From NCBI RefSeq assembly GCF_028688795.1, contig NZ_JAQTXM010000033.1:1-46976 (forward strand): DNA of 46,976 nucleotides. The letters run 5' to 3'. Positions 7,859-17,835 of the stretch are shown here, one piece after another. A program made the translations under genes and the position numbers. How positions within the stretch are numbered: the first letter of the stretch is position 1; every line of letters starts with the position of its first letter. The notes under the pieces are model-generated. The model was not told the origin of the DNA and made no database searches. It saw nothing but the letters and a program-made list of their open reading frames with translations. The stretch is from Rhodoferax sp. Its GTDB lineage: Bacteria; Pseudomonadota; Gammaproteobacteria; Burkholderiales; Burkholderiaceae_C.

Positions 7859-8422
7859 TCAGTCGCTGCCTGGACCATCGGCTGCGCCGACACTGGCGAC
7901 AGCTCTGATGCGCCGAGTTCTTTTAGCCATATTGCTGCCCAAAAGAGCGCCCGCCGGGGCAGGATCATCATGCGGGCAAACCATGACCGGAACTGAAGAT
8001 TTGGTGATCAGCCCAGGAACGATGCTGCCGTTTAGCAAACGCATCACTGCATTCTTCCGCTCTGAAGCGACCACGATGAGCCCGCATCGGCGGTTGACGG
8101 CTGCCAGCGCCACGTACTCTGCGGCGTCTGCACCTGAGCCCATGCTCCGCGTACTAAGAACACCCCAAGATTCTGCATGAGCTGACGCTGCCATAAGCAC
8201 ACGAGAAGCCATGTTGTGCGCCTGCGCCTTGAACTCTTCAGCAGACAGCATGGGTACAACGGGCATGCCACTCACCATGGGGAATGCATAGTGAGGGTCG
8301 GCAGGCAAAACGTACAAAAAGATAACGCTGGCGTGGTGGGCTCGCGCCACCTCAACACCTTGTCTGAGTGCAGTCTGGGCCGCTGCCTGATCGTCTAACA
8401 CAATCAATATTCGTTTGTACAT
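7859..8422 (-). CDS. Universal stress protein family, atypical nucleotide site
   Basis: This 187-residue UspA-fold protein starts with the family block MYKRILIVLDDQAAAQTALRQ and ends its core with VPVMVCP. In ATP-binding members the segment before it reads roughly G-x2-G-x9-G-S. Here it reads VASERKNAVMRLLNGSIVPG, so the first two glycines are replaced and only the final GS is kept. It may therefore belong to the non-ATP-binding UspA type. A Lys/Arg-containing tail of about 35 residues extends past the usual end. It follows the small unknown gene after 26 bp and is probably read from the same promoter. Confidence 0.88.
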   Translation of the reverse strand: MYKRILIVLDDQAAAQTALRQGVEVARAHHASVIFLYVLPADPHYAFPMVSGMPVVPMLSAEEFKAQAHNMASRVLMAASAHAESWGVLSTRSMGSGADAAEYVALAAVNRRCGLIVVASERKNAVMRLLNGSIVPGLITKSSVPVMVCPHDDPAPAGALLGSNMAKRTRRIRAVASVGAADGPGSD

Positions 8423-8448
8423 GGGCTCATCTTGGTTGAAGGTGGCAT

Positions 8449-8850
8449 TTAGGATGTCGGTGCTTGCTGCCCGCTGGGGCGTATGTCGCCCCGCGGTTCG
8501 ACAAACTCTAGCCAGACCACATCGGCGGGCAGATCATCCATGAGCCCCATTCTTGTGGGTTTGGCCAAGTCTTCCTCCTGGCGGATGCTTTTGGCTCTTA
8601 CTCCAAGGTGTATCAGCGCCTGGACCAAGGAATAGACGCGCCGCAACCGACCAGTGCGGGAAGCTTCACTGGCGCCGCTCATGGCAACCGTGTTGCGCTT
8701 GCGCATCGCCGACCAAGTCACAACCCAATTTTTCAACGCCTCGATCTCTGTCATGGAAAGTTGAACCTCGCCCTGTCCGAAGACCAACATCATCTTGCTG
8801 GTGTGGTGCTGAGCTGCTCGAATTCCGCTGCTTGGATTGGATGGTGACAT
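8449..8850 (-). CDS. Small protein of unknown function, possibly a diverged OmpA-like fold
   Basis: I do not recognise this 133-residue protein. It has no signal peptide or membrane segment. The stretch from MLVFGQGEVQLSMTEIEALK through VAMSGASEAS, RLRRVYSLVQAL and LGVRAKSI follows the strand-helix-strand-helix spacing of OmpA C-terminal domains, but the diagnostic TD and NRR residues are missing. That likeness is speculative. ATG 8850 is preferred because AAGG lies 5 nt upstream. The first ATG (8865) would start about 2 nt after the predicted transcription start. It heads a probable operon with the universal stress gene. Confidence 0.6.
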   Translation of the reverse strand: MSPSNPSSGIRAAQHHTSKMMLVFGQGEVQLSMTEIEALKNWVVTWSAMRKRNTVAMSGASEASRTGRLRRVYSLVQALIHLGVRAKSIRQEEDLAKPTRMGLMDDLPADVVWLEFVEPRGDIRPSGQQAPTS

Positions 8851-8873
8851 GCAGGCCTTGTTCATAGGCTGCT

Positions 8874-8902
8874 ACTATATTTGTGCAAATGTAGTTTGTC
8901 AA
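8874..8902 (-). promoter_or_regulatory. Near-consensus sigma70 promoter
   Basis: On the minus strand this reads TTGACA, a 17-bp spacer, then TATAGT, close to the ideal sigma70 promoter. The predicted start is near 8867. The spacer contains the inverted repeat ATTTG-N2-CAAAT, a possible operator. It points at the small unknown gene and the universal stress gene. Confidence 0.75.
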
Positions 8903-9027
8903 GCCGGCGGTGTCCCAAAATGGCGATGGGAAGGAAAGATTTTTGTGCGGAATTTGGCGTTTGAGGCTGGAGGCAACTTCAATGCATACTTGAAACATCC
9001 AAATTGCCAGCAAACTTCTCAGCGACC

Positions 9028-9669
9028 ATGTTTCGATATCTCACCATTCCCGTTACCCCTTTTGCCCAAAATTGTTCACTGGTCTGGTGTGACCAGACCT
9101 TGCAGGCCGCCGTGATTGACCCCGGTGGCGACCTGGATGTGATCTTGGCTGAGGTCAAGCGCCTGGGCTTGACGCTGGAACAAATCTGGCTGACCCATGC
9201 CCACATTGACCACGCGGGTGGCACGGGCGAGCTGGCCGAGCGGCTGCATTTGCCCATCATCGGCCCGCAGGAGGCCGACCAGTTCTGGATAGATGGCCTG
9301 CCTGAGCAAAGCAAGATGTTTGGCTTTCCACCTGCCAAACCCTTCAAGCCGACGCGTTGGCTGCATGATGGCGACACCGTCACAGTGGGTGAATGCACGC
9401 TCACGGTGCGGCACTGCCCGGGCCACACGCCGGGCCATGTGGTGTTTTACTCGAGTGAGGCCAAGCGTGCCTTTGTCGGTGATGTGTTGTTTGCTGGCTC
9501 CATTGGCCGCACGGACTTTCCGCAAGGGGACCACGACACGTTAATAGCCAGCATCAAAAATCGCCTGTGGCCGATGGGCGACGACACGGTGTTCATCCCC
9601 GGTCACGGGCCTGAGAGTACGTTTGGACGCGAGCGGCGCACGAACCCCTATGTGGCGGACGGCGCCTAA
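9028..9669 (+). CDS. MBL-fold metallohydrolase, glyoxalase II-like (YcbL type)
   Basis: This 213-residue metallo-beta-lactamase-fold hydrolase has the zinc motif THAHIDHAGG, a second His in CPGHTPGHVVFY, the Asp in FVGDVLFAGSIGRTDFP and the final His in IPGHGPESTFGRER. The compact length and GSIGRTDFP block match the YcbL subgroup of glyoxalase II-like proteins, which hydrolyse thioesters such as S-lactoylglutathione. ATG 9028 begins right at the conserved MFRYLTIPVTPF. A TTG at 9004 is possible but adds unconserved residues. It is followed by a dispersed repeat and is convergent with the TRAP permease gene. Confidence 0.9.
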   Translation: MFRYLTIPVTPFAQNCSLVWCDQTLQAAVIDPGGDLDVILAEVKRLGLTLEQIWLTHAHIDHAGGTGELAERLHLPIIGPQEADQFWIDGLPEQSKMFGFPPAKPFKPTRWLHDGDTVTVGECTLTVRHCPGHTPGHVVFYSSEAKRAFVGDVLFAGSIGRTDFPQGDHDTLIASIKNRLWPMGDDTVFIPGHGPESTFGRERRTNPYVADGA

Positions 9670-9708
9670 GTCTGCACCCACACACCAGGCAAAAAATGGG
9701 CGCAAACT

Positions 9709-9770
9709 GCTATTTTTGTAATAGCTGCCTGCGCCCACCAAATAAGGGCTAGAGCCCTAAAAAGCTTATA
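9709..9770 (+). repeat. Dispersed two-hairpin intergenic repeat, copy 3
   Basis: The first hairpin is GCTATT-TTTGT-AATAGC. The second is AGGGCT-AG-AGCCCT, perfect, followed by AAAAAGC. It lies between the convergent hydrolase and dctM stop codons, where it could serve as a bidirectional transcript end. Confidence 0.8.
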
Positions 9771-9787
9771 ACAATCGAAACCGCCTG

Positions 9788-11071
9788 CTATTTGCCAAAA
9801 ATCATGTCAGGCAGGAACAACGTGATTTGCGGGATGTAGGTGATCATGACCAAAAACACCAGCAACACCGACAGCCACGGCAGCGCCGCCTTGGTCACCT
9901 GCACCAGGCTCATGCCGGTGACCCCGTTGGTGACAAACAGGTTCAGCCCCACCGGCGGCGTCACCATGCCAATCTCCATGTTCACCACCATGATCACACC
10001 GAGGTGAATCGGGTCAATGCCGAGCTTGGTGGCAATCGGGAAAAAGATCGGGGCCAGAATCAAAATGATGCCGGTCGGCTCCATGAAGTTGCCGGCAATC
10101 AGCAAGATGATGTTGACCACCAGCAGGAACATCCACGGTGTCATGCCCATGCTGACGATATGCTCGGCAATGGTTTGCGGAATGCGCTCGGTGGTCAGCA
10201 CGTGGGCAAACAGCAGGGCGTTGGCCACAATGAACATCAGCATCACCGTGGTGCGCGCCGCATCCAGAAACACATGCGGCAACTGTTTAGTGCTCAGGTC
10301 CTTGTAAATGAAAACCGCCACCACCAGCGCATACACCGCCGACACGGCAGCCGCCTCAGTGGGTGTGAATATGCCGCCGTAAATACCGCCCATGATGATG
10401 ACCAGCAGCGCCAGCCCCCACATGGAGTCCTTGAACGCGCGCAACACTTCAGGCACGCTGGCCTTGGGCGGCGGCTTGATCTTGAGCTTGCCGGCCCGCC
10501 ACCACACTGCCACCATCAGCATCAAGCCCAGCAGCAAGCCAGGAATGACACCGGCCATGAAGATGCGCCCCACCGACACTTCGGTCACGGCCGCATAAAC
10601 CACCATCACGATGGAAGGCGGAATCAAGATGCCCAGCGTGCCGGCGTTGCAGATCACGCCTGCAGCAAACTCTTTCGGGTAGCCGTTCTTGACCATGCCA
10701 GCAATCACGATCGAGCCAATCGCCACCACCGTTGCCGGGCTGGAACCTGACACCGCAGCAAACAGCATGCACGCCAGAATGGACGCAATGGCCAGACCAC
10801 CACGCAAGTGGCCCACTGCGGCAATGGCAAACACCACCATGCGCTTGGCCACACCACCGGTGCTCATCAGGGCCCCGGCCAGCACGAAGAACGGAATGCT
10901 CATCAGCGTGTAGTGTTCGCTGGTCTCGAAGATCTTGATCGACATCGACGCCAGCGAGTCTTGCGAGAAGAAAAAGATCGTCAGCAGGCTGGAGAGCCCT
11001 AGGCTCACGGCAATCGGCATGCCGATGGCCATGCAGAAAAACAGGACGGCAAAAAGTACCAGGGTGTTCAT
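9788..11071 (-). CDS. dctM: TRAP transporter large permease subunit DctM
   Basis: This 427-residue inner-membrane protein of about 12 helices forms the transport channel of a TRAP (sodium- or proton-driven) carboxylate importer. GMPIAVSLGLSSLL, SSPATVVAIGSIVIAGM and EIGMVTPPVGLNLFV are hallmark DctM segments. The length is normal. Its ATG overlaps the dctQ stop as ATGA, indicating translational coupling. It works with the DctQ and DctP encoded just upstream. The substrate is not readable from sequence. C4-dicarboxylates are the default for this type, and a DctS/DctR-like pair at 31.1 kb supports that guess. Confidence 0.95.
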   Translation of the reverse strand: MNTLVLFAVLFFCMAIGMPIAVSLGLSSLLTIFFFSQDSLASMSIKIFETSEHYTLMSIPFFVLAGALMSTGGVAKRMVVFAIAAVGHLRGGLAIASILACMLFAAVSGSSPATVVAIGSIVIAGMVKNGYPKEFAAGVICNAGTLGILIPPSIVMVVYAAVTEVSVGRIFMAGVIPGLLLGLMLMVAVWWRAGKLKIKPPPKASVPEVLRAFKDSMWGLALLVIIMGGIYGGIFTPTEAAAVSAVYALVVAVFIYKDLSTKQLPHVFLDAARTTVMLMFIVANALLFAHVLTTERIPQTIAEHIVSMGMTPWMFLLVVNIILLIAGNFMEPTGIILILAPIFFPIATKLGIDPIHLGVIMVVNMEIGMVTPPVGLNLFVTNGVTGMSLVQVTKAALPWLSVLLVFLVMITYIPQITLFLPDMIFGK

Positions 11072-11595
11072 GATTGAGCCTCGTCAGACTTGAGTTTCAG
11101 GGCTTCAGCGGCTTCGTCTGCCAGGTGCAGGCTGTCGGTTTTACCTGTTACCAGGCCAATCAGGATTTGCAGAAAACGCCAGCCAGTGAGCGCAAAGCCC
11201 AGCGGCATCACGGCCAGTACTTGCCAGCGCTGGATCGGCATGTCGTCAAACTCAATGCCGACATCTTTCATCTTCAGCACATAGGTCATGGAGCCGGTGA
11301 GCACGAAGCCTACATACAGCAGACTGAGCAAAACGGCCAGGATAGACACATTGCGCCGCAGCGTGGGGCGCATCATTTTCACCAGCGCATCCACGCCAAT
11401 GTGCGAGCCCACCCGCACGCCGTACGAAATGCCCACGAAGATCATGAAGGCAAAAAAAACGGTGGTGAGCTCAAGCGCCCAGGAAAAACCGCTGTTGAAC
11501 ACGTAGCGCATCACGACCTGCAAAAAGGTCAGGCCGGTCATTGCGGCCAGCATCAGCCCAATGATCCACTCTTCCAGGTGGTCAAGAATCTTCAT
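11068..11595 (-). CDS. dctQ: TRAP transporter small permease subunit DctQ
   Basis: This 175-residue membrane protein with four predicted helices pairs with DctM. GLTFLQVVMRYVFNSGFSWA and ELTTVFFAFMIFVGISYG are the conserved DctQ core, and QRWQVLAVMPLGFALTG is the last helix. ATG 11595 is chosen because GGAG lies 6 nt upstream. The ribosome site directly follows the T-tract of the hairpin at 11606-11630, so permease expression may depend on read-through or on processing there. Confidence 0.93.
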   Translation of the reverse strand: MKILDHLEEWIIGLMLAAMTGLTFLQVVMRYVFNSGFSWALELTTVFFAFMIFVGISYGVRVGSHIGVDALVKMMRPTLRRNVSILAVLLSLLYVGFVLTGSMTYVLKMKDVGIEFDDMPIQRWQVLAVMPLGFALTGWRFLQILIGLVTGKTDSLHLADEAAEALKLKSDEAQS

Positions 11596-11605
11596 GGAAT
11601 ACTCC

Positions 11606-11630
11606 AAAAAAACCCCGGGCAAAGCCGGGG
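11606..11630 (-). terminator. Intercistronic terminator/attenuator between dctP and dctQ
   Basis: On the minus strand CCCCGGCTTTGCCCGGGG (6-bp GC stem) is followed directly by seven T residues, the form of an intrinsic terminator. It lies after the dctP stop and just before the dctQ ribosome site, so it probably lowers permease expression relative to the binding protein. Confidence 0.8.
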
Positions 11631-11654
11631 AGTTGGGATCGGTATGAACCGGGC

Positions 11655-12744
<1,090 letters not shown>

Positions 12745-12755
12745 ATGATGCCGCC

Positions 12756-14372
12756 CTAGGCCAGCTGCGCCGTTTTTGCCGCAGCAACGTCTTGTGCACT
12801 TGGGCTGCCAAGCTGGAACTGGTGCACCAAGCCACTGAGGTGGCTGGCCTGCTGACGCAGCGAGGCGGCGGCGGCGGCAGATTCTTCGGCCAGGGCCGCG
12901 TTTTGATGCGCCACCACATCCAACTGGCCAATGAGTTGATTGGCTTGTTCAATGTGCAGGAGTTGATCACTGGCTTGTGCGGTGATGCCGTTGACCGTGT
13001 CACTCACGCGTTGCACCGAGGCCGTGACCTCATGCGTGGTGTTGCCGGCTTTGTTGACCTGCGCGGTGCCAGACTGCACCTTGTTCAGCGAGGCTTCAAT
13101 CAGCATCTTGATTTCTTTGGCCGCTTCTGTCGTGCGCCCGGCCAACGAGCGCACCTCGCTGGCCACCACGGCAAAACCACGGCCCTGCTCGCCCGCACGG
13201 GCCGCCTCCACCGCAGCGTTAAGTGCCAGGATGTTGGTTTGAAACGCAATGCCGTCAATGAGTGAAATGATGTCCGCAATCTTGTGTGCAGCGGTGTCAA
13301 TCTCACCCATGGTGGCGACCACCAGCGTCATTTCGTTACCACTGCGCTTGGCTACTTCCACCGCATGCTGGGTCAGGGACTCTGCCGAGCGCGACGCAGT
13401 GGTGGTTTCATTGACCGAGGCGTTGAGCTGCGAGATGGCGGCCATGGCGGTTTGTAAGGTGTTGGCGGCCTCTTCGGTGCGGTCACTCAAGTCCATGCTG
13501 CCCTGGGCGATTTCGCCGCTGGAGTTGTTGACATCTTCCGAAGCGGTGCCCACGCCAGTGGCTAGCTTGTGCAGGTTCACCCGCATGGTCTCCAGTGCGA
13601 CCAGCAGTGCGCCAATTTCGTCTTGGCGACCGGTGTCAATCGCCTGGGACAGGTCGTGCTGGGCCATGCGCGCGGTAGCTGCCACCGCCGCGTGAATGGC
13701 TTTGCGCGTGTCATGCACCAGCCACACGGCAATCAGGCTACCCAGCAGCCAAGCTAACAAGGCCCCGGCCATGATGGTCTGGCGGGCGGTTTTCGCGGTG
13801 GCCGTGGCTTGGGCGGAGTGTGTTGCGTTGGTTTGGTCATGCCAGTCGCTCAACTGGTAGACGGCCTTGCTCCAGGCTTGTTGCCTGGCACTCCAGGTGG
13901 CGGTGTCTTTGCCGTACTCGTTGCGCACCTGAAACGCTTGTGCTGCCTCGCCACGGCCTTCAGCGAGCTTGTCGCCGATAGTTTGTAACTCGGTGGCCGC
14001 AAGCGCGGCATTTTGCACTTCGGTCAATACCGCTTGCACAGTGGTATCGGCTGGCAACAAGCCGGCTACTTTGGTTTGGGCCGCGTTGTAGTCGTTCTGT
14101 GCGGCGCGAATCCGCTTGAGTACGGCTGGTCCACCCGCCAGGTCGGTGCTGCCCAAGTCACCCAGGGTTTGCACGTAGGTGGCCAGTTGGCGTTTCATGA
14201 CATTGATGGTTTGGGCGCGCTCAGCGTTGGTGACGGTGATGACTTCCAGGGCTGAAGTCAAAGCCTGCATGCGCAGCAGTGACAGGGTGGCCATGCCCAG
14301 CATCATTGCCAGGATCACGCCAAAGCCAAAGGTCAGGCGTGCCGCCATGTTCATGTGCGAAAAAGGCTTCAT
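12756..14372 (-). CDS. Methyl-accepting chemotaxis protein
   Basis: This 538-residue chemoreceptor has TM1 near residues 12-32, a periplasmic helical bundle of about 160 residues (4HB_MCP-like), TM2 near [19 protein letters not shown], a HAMP domain and a signalling domain. The signalling hairpin tip shows [20 protein letters not shown] and [19 protein letters not shown] 14372 has AGGA 9 nt upstream, while longer in-frame starts lack support. It lies between two DctP genes and shares an upstream block with dctP. A receptor for solute-bound DctP is therefore plausible, though not shown. No CheR-tethering pentapeptide is evident at the C-terminus. Confidence 0.93.
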   Translation of the reverse strand: MKPFSHMNMAARLTFGFGVILAMMLGMATLSLLRMQALTSALEVITVTNAERAQTINVMKRQLATYVQTLGDLGSTDLAGGPAVLKRIRAAQNDYNAAQTKVAGLLPADTTVQAVLTEVQNAALAATELQTIGDKLAEGRGEAAQAFQVRNEYGKDTATWSARQQAWSKAVYQLSDWHDQTNATHSAQATATAKTARQTIMAGALLAWLLGSLIAVWLVHDTRKAIHAAVAATARMAQHDLSQAIDTGRQDEIGALLVALETMRVNLHKLATGVGTASEDVNNSSGEIAQGSMDLSDRTEEAANTLQTAMAAISQLNASVNETTTASRSAESLTQHAVEVAKRSGNEMTLVVATMGEIDTAAHKIADIISLIDGIAFQTNILALNAAVEAARAGEQGRGFAVVASEVRSLAGRTTEAAKEIKMLIEASLNKVQSGTAQVNKAGNTTHEVTASVQRVSDTVNGITAQASDQLLHIEQANQLIGQLDVVAHQNAALAEESAAAAASLRQQASHLSGLVHQFQLGSPSAQDVAAAKTAQLA

Positions 14373-14398
14373 GCAAAACATCCTGAATAAAAGAAAAC

Positions 14399-14427
14399 AG
14401 CATAAACCTTGGCGGACCTTTTGCGAA
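14399..14427 (-). promoter_or_regulatory. Predicted promoter of the chemoreceptor gene
   Basis: The minus strand reads TTCGCA, 17 bp, TATGCT, starting near 14392. The match is weaker than the dctP promoter, but the spacing to the conserved block is the same. Confidence 0.45.
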
Positions 14428-14461
14428 CTGTGGCCTTCCTCAGCTAGGGTTAACCATGAGG
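14426..14461 (-). promoter_or_regulatory. Conserved upstream block of the chemoreceptor gene (copy B)
   Basis: This partner of 12709-12744 shares AACTGTGGC and CAGCTAGGGTT on the plus strand. The inverted-repeat core reads AGGGTTAACCAT (14446-14457), with one arm degenerate. It begins 9 bp past the dctP2 stop. Confidence 0.55.
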
Positions 14462-14469
14462 CCTGTGCG

Positions 14470-15501
14470 TCAGGCGCTGGTTTGGCGCATGGCTTCTTGC
14501 AGGGCACGCGTCCAGCTCGGGCCAATGCGTTGTGCCAAAGCCTGTTGCACTGGTTTAACCACCAGCCGCAACCGTGTACGTTGGGTATCACTGAGAACGT
14601 GTATGCGGGTGGTGCCGGTCAGACGTAAGGCTTGCAGGGCCTGGTCGTTTTGCGTGTCGGCAATCTGGTTGGCAAAGGCCAGCGATTCTTGCAGCGCCTG
14701 GTTGATCAGCGCCCGGTCAGGCCTGGCCAGGCTTTGCCAAAAGCGCTGGTTGGTGACCACGGCGTAGCCCAGGTAGCCATGCTCGGTCAGGCTCAAATCA
14801 CTTTGCACCTGGTGCATGGCTTGTGTCCAGAAGTTGGACACCGGGTTTTCTGTGCCATCGACCACGCCAGCGGCCAAGGCGCGGCGGGTCTCGCTGAAGG
14901 CCAGTGTGACGGGCCGTGCGCCCAAGGCCCGCATTTGCGCTGCAATCACCTTTGATGCCTGTACGCGCATGCGCAAATCGACAAAGTCCCGGGGCTCCAG
15001 CAGTGGCCTATTTGCGCTCATCTGCTTGAAGCCGTTGTCAAAAAATCCCAGGCCCACCAGCCCCTGGTGCTGCAATCCGTCCAGTAGTTTTTGGCCCAGT
15101 GGCCCCAGCGTGATGCGCCGCACAGCCGCCAAGTCGTCAAACAGAAACGGCAGGTCAAACAGCTCAAACTCAGGTAGGCCGATTCGACCAAATTTGGACA
15201 GTGAAGGCGCCACCAGGTCGACTGCGCCCAGTTGCAGCGCCTGCATCTCATCATGGTCACCGTACAGTTGGGCGTTGGGGTACACCTGCACGCCAATACG
15301 CCCGCCAGAGCGCTGTTCCACCAACACCTTGAAGCGGTTGGCTGCCAGGCCTTTTGGTGTTTCTTCGGCCACCACGTGCGAGAAACGTAGCGTGATGTCG
15401 GTCCGCAGGCTGGCATGGGCGGACGCTGGCAGCAGGGCAGCGCTGGCGCACGCTGCCAGCCAATGGCGGCGTTGGATGGCATAGGGGCCGGGCAGAGTCA
15501 T
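14470..15501 (-). CDS. Orphan TRAP-type solute-binding protein (DctP paralogue)
   Basis: This 343-residue binding protein aligns throughout with DctP at 11655-12638: [49 protein letters not shown] and [13 protein letters not shown]. The leader contains QRRHWLAAC, which looks twin-arginine-like but could be an ordinary Sec signal. No permease gene is linked to it. It could feed the neighbouring DctQM, extend its substrate range, or act as a sensory binding protein for the adjacent chemoreceptor. ATG 15501 is the preferred start over 15519, since MTLPGPY leads straight into the signal peptide. Confidence 0.9.
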   Translation of the reverse strand: MTLPGPYAIQRRHWLAACASAALLPASAHASLRTDITLRFSHVVAEETPKGLAANRFKVLVEQRSGGRIGVQVYPNAQLYGDHDEMQALQLGAVDLVAPSLSKFGRIGLPEFELFDLPFLFDDLAAVRRITLGPLGQKLLDGLQHQGLVGLGFFDNGFKQMSANRPLLEPRDFVDLRMRVQASKVIAAQMRALGARPVTLAFSETRRALAAGVVDGTENPVSNFWTQAMHQVQSDLSLTEHGYLGYAVVTNQRFWQSLARPDRALINQALQESLAFANQIADTQNDQALQALRLTGTTRIHVLSDTQRTRLRLVVKPVQQALAQRIGPSWTRALQEAMRQTSA

Positions 15502-15562
15502 GCCCGCGATTATGCGCACGCTGGCAAGCCGTGCAGTTCAGACCAAAATGTAGGCTTAAATT

Positions 15563-15629
15563 GCTATTTAATTAATAGCTGCTTACGCTTTTATCATAAG
15601 GGCCAGAGGCCTAAAAAGCTTATAAATTA
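15563..15629 (+). repeat. Dispersed two-hairpin intergenic repeat, copy 4
   Basis: GCTATT-TAATT-AATAGC is followed by TGCTTACGCTT and ATAAGGGCCAGAGGCC, then AAAAAGCTTATAAATTA. The last TTA is the complement of the MscS stop codon, so the repeat abuts the gene directly. Confidence 0.8.
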
Positions 15630-16760
15630 AGCAGGGTTCACCGCCGCTGGTGCTGAGGCTGATGTGGGTGCTGTTTTTGCGATGGGTTCTGCTGCGTTGG
15701 CCAGTCCGGGGATGGCGCTGTGGTTCAGGTTCAAGGTTTGGGTCGGGAAAGCAAACTCGATCTTTTCCTCCGCGAAGCTGCGCACCAATTGCAGGTTGAT
15801 GCCCTGCTGTACGTTCATGAACATGTTGTAATCGGCGCTGAGCACATAGTAAACCGCCTCATAGTCCAAAGAAAATGCGCCAAAACCTTTGAGGTGGGCA
15901 CGGTCAAAGCGCACATCAGACTGTGCCGCAACGGCCTGCTCAATCAGGCTGGGAATGTGCGCGAGTTGTTCTGCCGGGGTGTCGTAAGTGACACCAATGG
16001 CAAACGCCACCCGGCGTTCCTGCATACGCTTGTAGTTTCGGATGCGGCTTTTGAGCAGGTCGTTATTGGACAAAATGATTTGCTCGCCGCTGAGACTTCG
16101 TATGCGCGTGGTCTTCAGACCAACATGTTCCACGTTGCCCATCATGTCATCCACAATGATGAAGTCGCCGATCACAAACGGCTTGTCGATGGCAATCGAC
16201 AACGATGCAAACAGGTCGCCCAATATGTTCTGCATGGCCAGTGCCACAGCGATGCCGCCAATGCCCAGACTAGCCACCAGCGCCGTGACGTTGATGCCCA
16301 GGTTGTCCAGCATCAGCAGGAGCACCAGCACCCAAATCACCACTTGGCCCAGAAAGGACAGCAGTGAAAGGCTCATGCTACGCGCGCCCTCGTCTTCTGG
16401 TCCGCCCTGAGCGAAATGGTGCCGCAGCCAGAAAATGAGCCCACGAATGCACCAAAATCCAGCCTGCAGAATCATCACGGTGACAAAAATACGGCCGACC
16501 CATTTTTCCAGCGCATCGGGCAGCGTCAAAAAATGGGTGCCTAGATAGAGGCCGATCGCCGTGGTCAGCAAGACTCGGGTGGCTGACAGTACGTCAACCA
16601 AAAAGTCGTCTATGACGGTTTTGGTATTTTGGGCAACCCGTTCCAAGTGATGCAATGCCAGTCGCCGTAGCAGGTGCAGCACCAAAATGAAGGCGGCTGC
16701 CACCAGCAGTGCGTAGGTCCAGTCTTGCAGGGAATTTTGGGTGATCAGTTGTCTAAACAT
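15627..16760 (-). CDS. Small-conductance mechanosensitive channel, MscS family
   Basis: This 377-residue inner-membrane channel releases solutes on hypo-osmotic shock. Four N-terminal helices precede the pore helix region VASLGIGGIAVALAMQNIL, the MscS signature. The beta domain follows (PFVIGDFIIVDDMMGNVEHVG and RIRSLSGEQIILSN), then a C-terminal domain and an Ala/Pro tail. It follows the SIS gene after 60 bp and ends the minus-strand run that contains the ProXWV importer and the probable glucosylglycerol synthase. This placement supports an osmotic role. Confidence 0.93.
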   Translation of the reverse strand: MFRQLITQNSLQDWTYALLVAAAFILVLHLLRRLALHHLERVAQNTKTVIDDFLVDVLSATRVLLTTAIGLYLGTHFLTLPDALEKWVGRIFVTVMILQAGFWCIRGLIFWLRHHFAQGGPEDEGARSMSLSLLSFLGQVVIWVLVLLLMLDNLGINVTALVASLGIGGIAVALAMQNILGDLFASLSIAIDKPFVIGDFIIVDDMMGNVEHVGLKTTRIRSLSGEQIILSNNDLLKSRIRNYKRMQERRVAFAIGVTYDTPAEQLAHIPSLIEQAVAAQSDVRFDRAHLKGFGAFSLDYEAVYYVLSADYNMFMNVQQGINLQLVRSFAEEKIEFAFPTQTLNLNHSAIPGLANAAEPIAKTAPTSASAPAAVNPA

Positions 16761-16820
16761 GTAGATGAAATGCAGAAATCGGAGAAAGGATGGACTGGTG
16801 CTTTTGGGTGACCCGTGATG

Positions 16821-17834
16821 TCACTGCGTTTGTGTGACTTTACGCAGTGCGGGGTGGGTGTCAGGATCGATCCCGCTGCGCTCAGCCAGGGTGGCGCACG
16901 TCAGTTGCGCGATGTAGGCCAACAGCGCAGTGCGGGCCCAGCGTGCAGTTGGGAATGGCAACGGGATTTGAGCGTCCTGGCTCTGATTGCAACCCATGCA
17001 GATGAACGGCACGCCGCGCGCCAGCAAGGCTGCAGCGACGGCTTGTTTGGTTTCCATGGGCTCATCGGATGCCGTGAACAGCACCACACGGTCTGCTGGG
17101 CTAGCAGCAGCAATTGGCCCGTGCAGGTACTCGGCTGTAGAAAATCCGAAAGCCGGAATACCGGCACTTTCCTGTAGCTTGAGCGCGGCATCAAGCGCGC
17201 CGCCAAAGGAAGGACCACGCGCCAGCCAGGTAACAGTGCGCGCGCCTGCCAGAAACGTCGCTAACTGGGCCGGGACGCCTGCTGCATCGATGTGCAACAT
17301 GCAGTCGGCCGTTTGTTTGGCGGCCAATTCGATATCGAACCCGGCCAACGCGGCGGCCACAAACAGTTCTGCAATCACGCTTTTGGTGGCGGGCACCGCG
17401 AATTCTTCGCCGCATCCCAAATGGATGTTGTGGTGTGCGTGCTTTAGCAGGTGGGCATCGGGTGTGTTGGCCTGTGTGACGGCCACCACCAGGGCACCGC
17501 GTGCGCGCAGCCATTCGGCACTGGCTGCAATGTCGGTGGATTTGCCGGAATACGAAAAAGCATAGACCACCGCATCGCTCCAATCCGCTTCAGGTAGGGG
17601 CTGGGTGGCTAACCAGGGTCGAAACTCAATCGGATGGCGCCCGCTTTGAAGCGCAAACAAATACGTGGCAAATGAGCACACATTGCCTGAGCTGCCTCGC
17701 CCGAGCAGCACGGTGGTGGGGCGATTGGCGACATGGCGGCGAATGGCCACAGCCTCTTGTTGCCAGCGTGTTGCCTGGCTGACAAGCACTTGAGGGGCAA
17801 AGCGGGCCTCACTGGCCATCAGACTATTCAGCAT
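16821..17834 (-). CDS. SIS-domain sugar isomerase / glucosamine-6-phosphate deaminase-like (NagB-II type)
   Basis: This 337-residue protein has two SIS domains, as in the isomerase half of GlmS. The first shows LLGRGSSGNVCSFATY and AFSYSGKSTDIAAS. The second shows TWLARGPSFGGALDAALKLQE and AEYLHGPIAA, and the end DPDTHPALRKVTQTQ is like GlmS. There is no glutaminase domain, so it probably deaminates or isomerises an amino-sugar phosphate, as SIS-type deaminases do in bacteria and archaea. AAGGAG precedes ATG 17834. It begins 1 bp after the deacetylase stop, which points to consecutive steps in a pathway. Confidence 0.88.
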   Translation of the reverse strand: MLNSLMASEARFAPQVLVSQATRWQQEAVAIRRHVANRPTTVLLGRGSSGNVCSFATYLFALQSGRHPIEFRPWLATQPLPEADWSDAVVYAFSYSGKSTDIAASAEWLRARGALVVAVTQANTPDAHLLKHAHHNIHLGCGEEFAVPATKSVIAELFVAAALAGFDIELAAKQTADCMLHIDAAGVPAQLATFLAGARTVTWLARGPSFGGALDAALKLQESAGIPAFGFSTAEYLHGPIAAASPADRVVLFTASDEPMETKQAVAAALLARGVPFICMGCNQSQDAQIPLPFPTARWARTALLAYIAQLTCATLAERSGIDPDTHPALRKVTQTQ

Positions 17835-17835
17835 G

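Noticed and set aside
9700..9770. Intergenic repeat as a classic intrinsic terminator
   Set aside because: Its hairpin is followed by an A-run on one strand and only a short T-rich stretch on the other. I list it as a repeat with possible terminator function.
9827..10750. His/Gln-rich plus-strand frame of 307 codons
   Set aside because: It is the reverse complement of the Ile/Met/Val-rich membrane segments of dctM, so the composition is an artefact.
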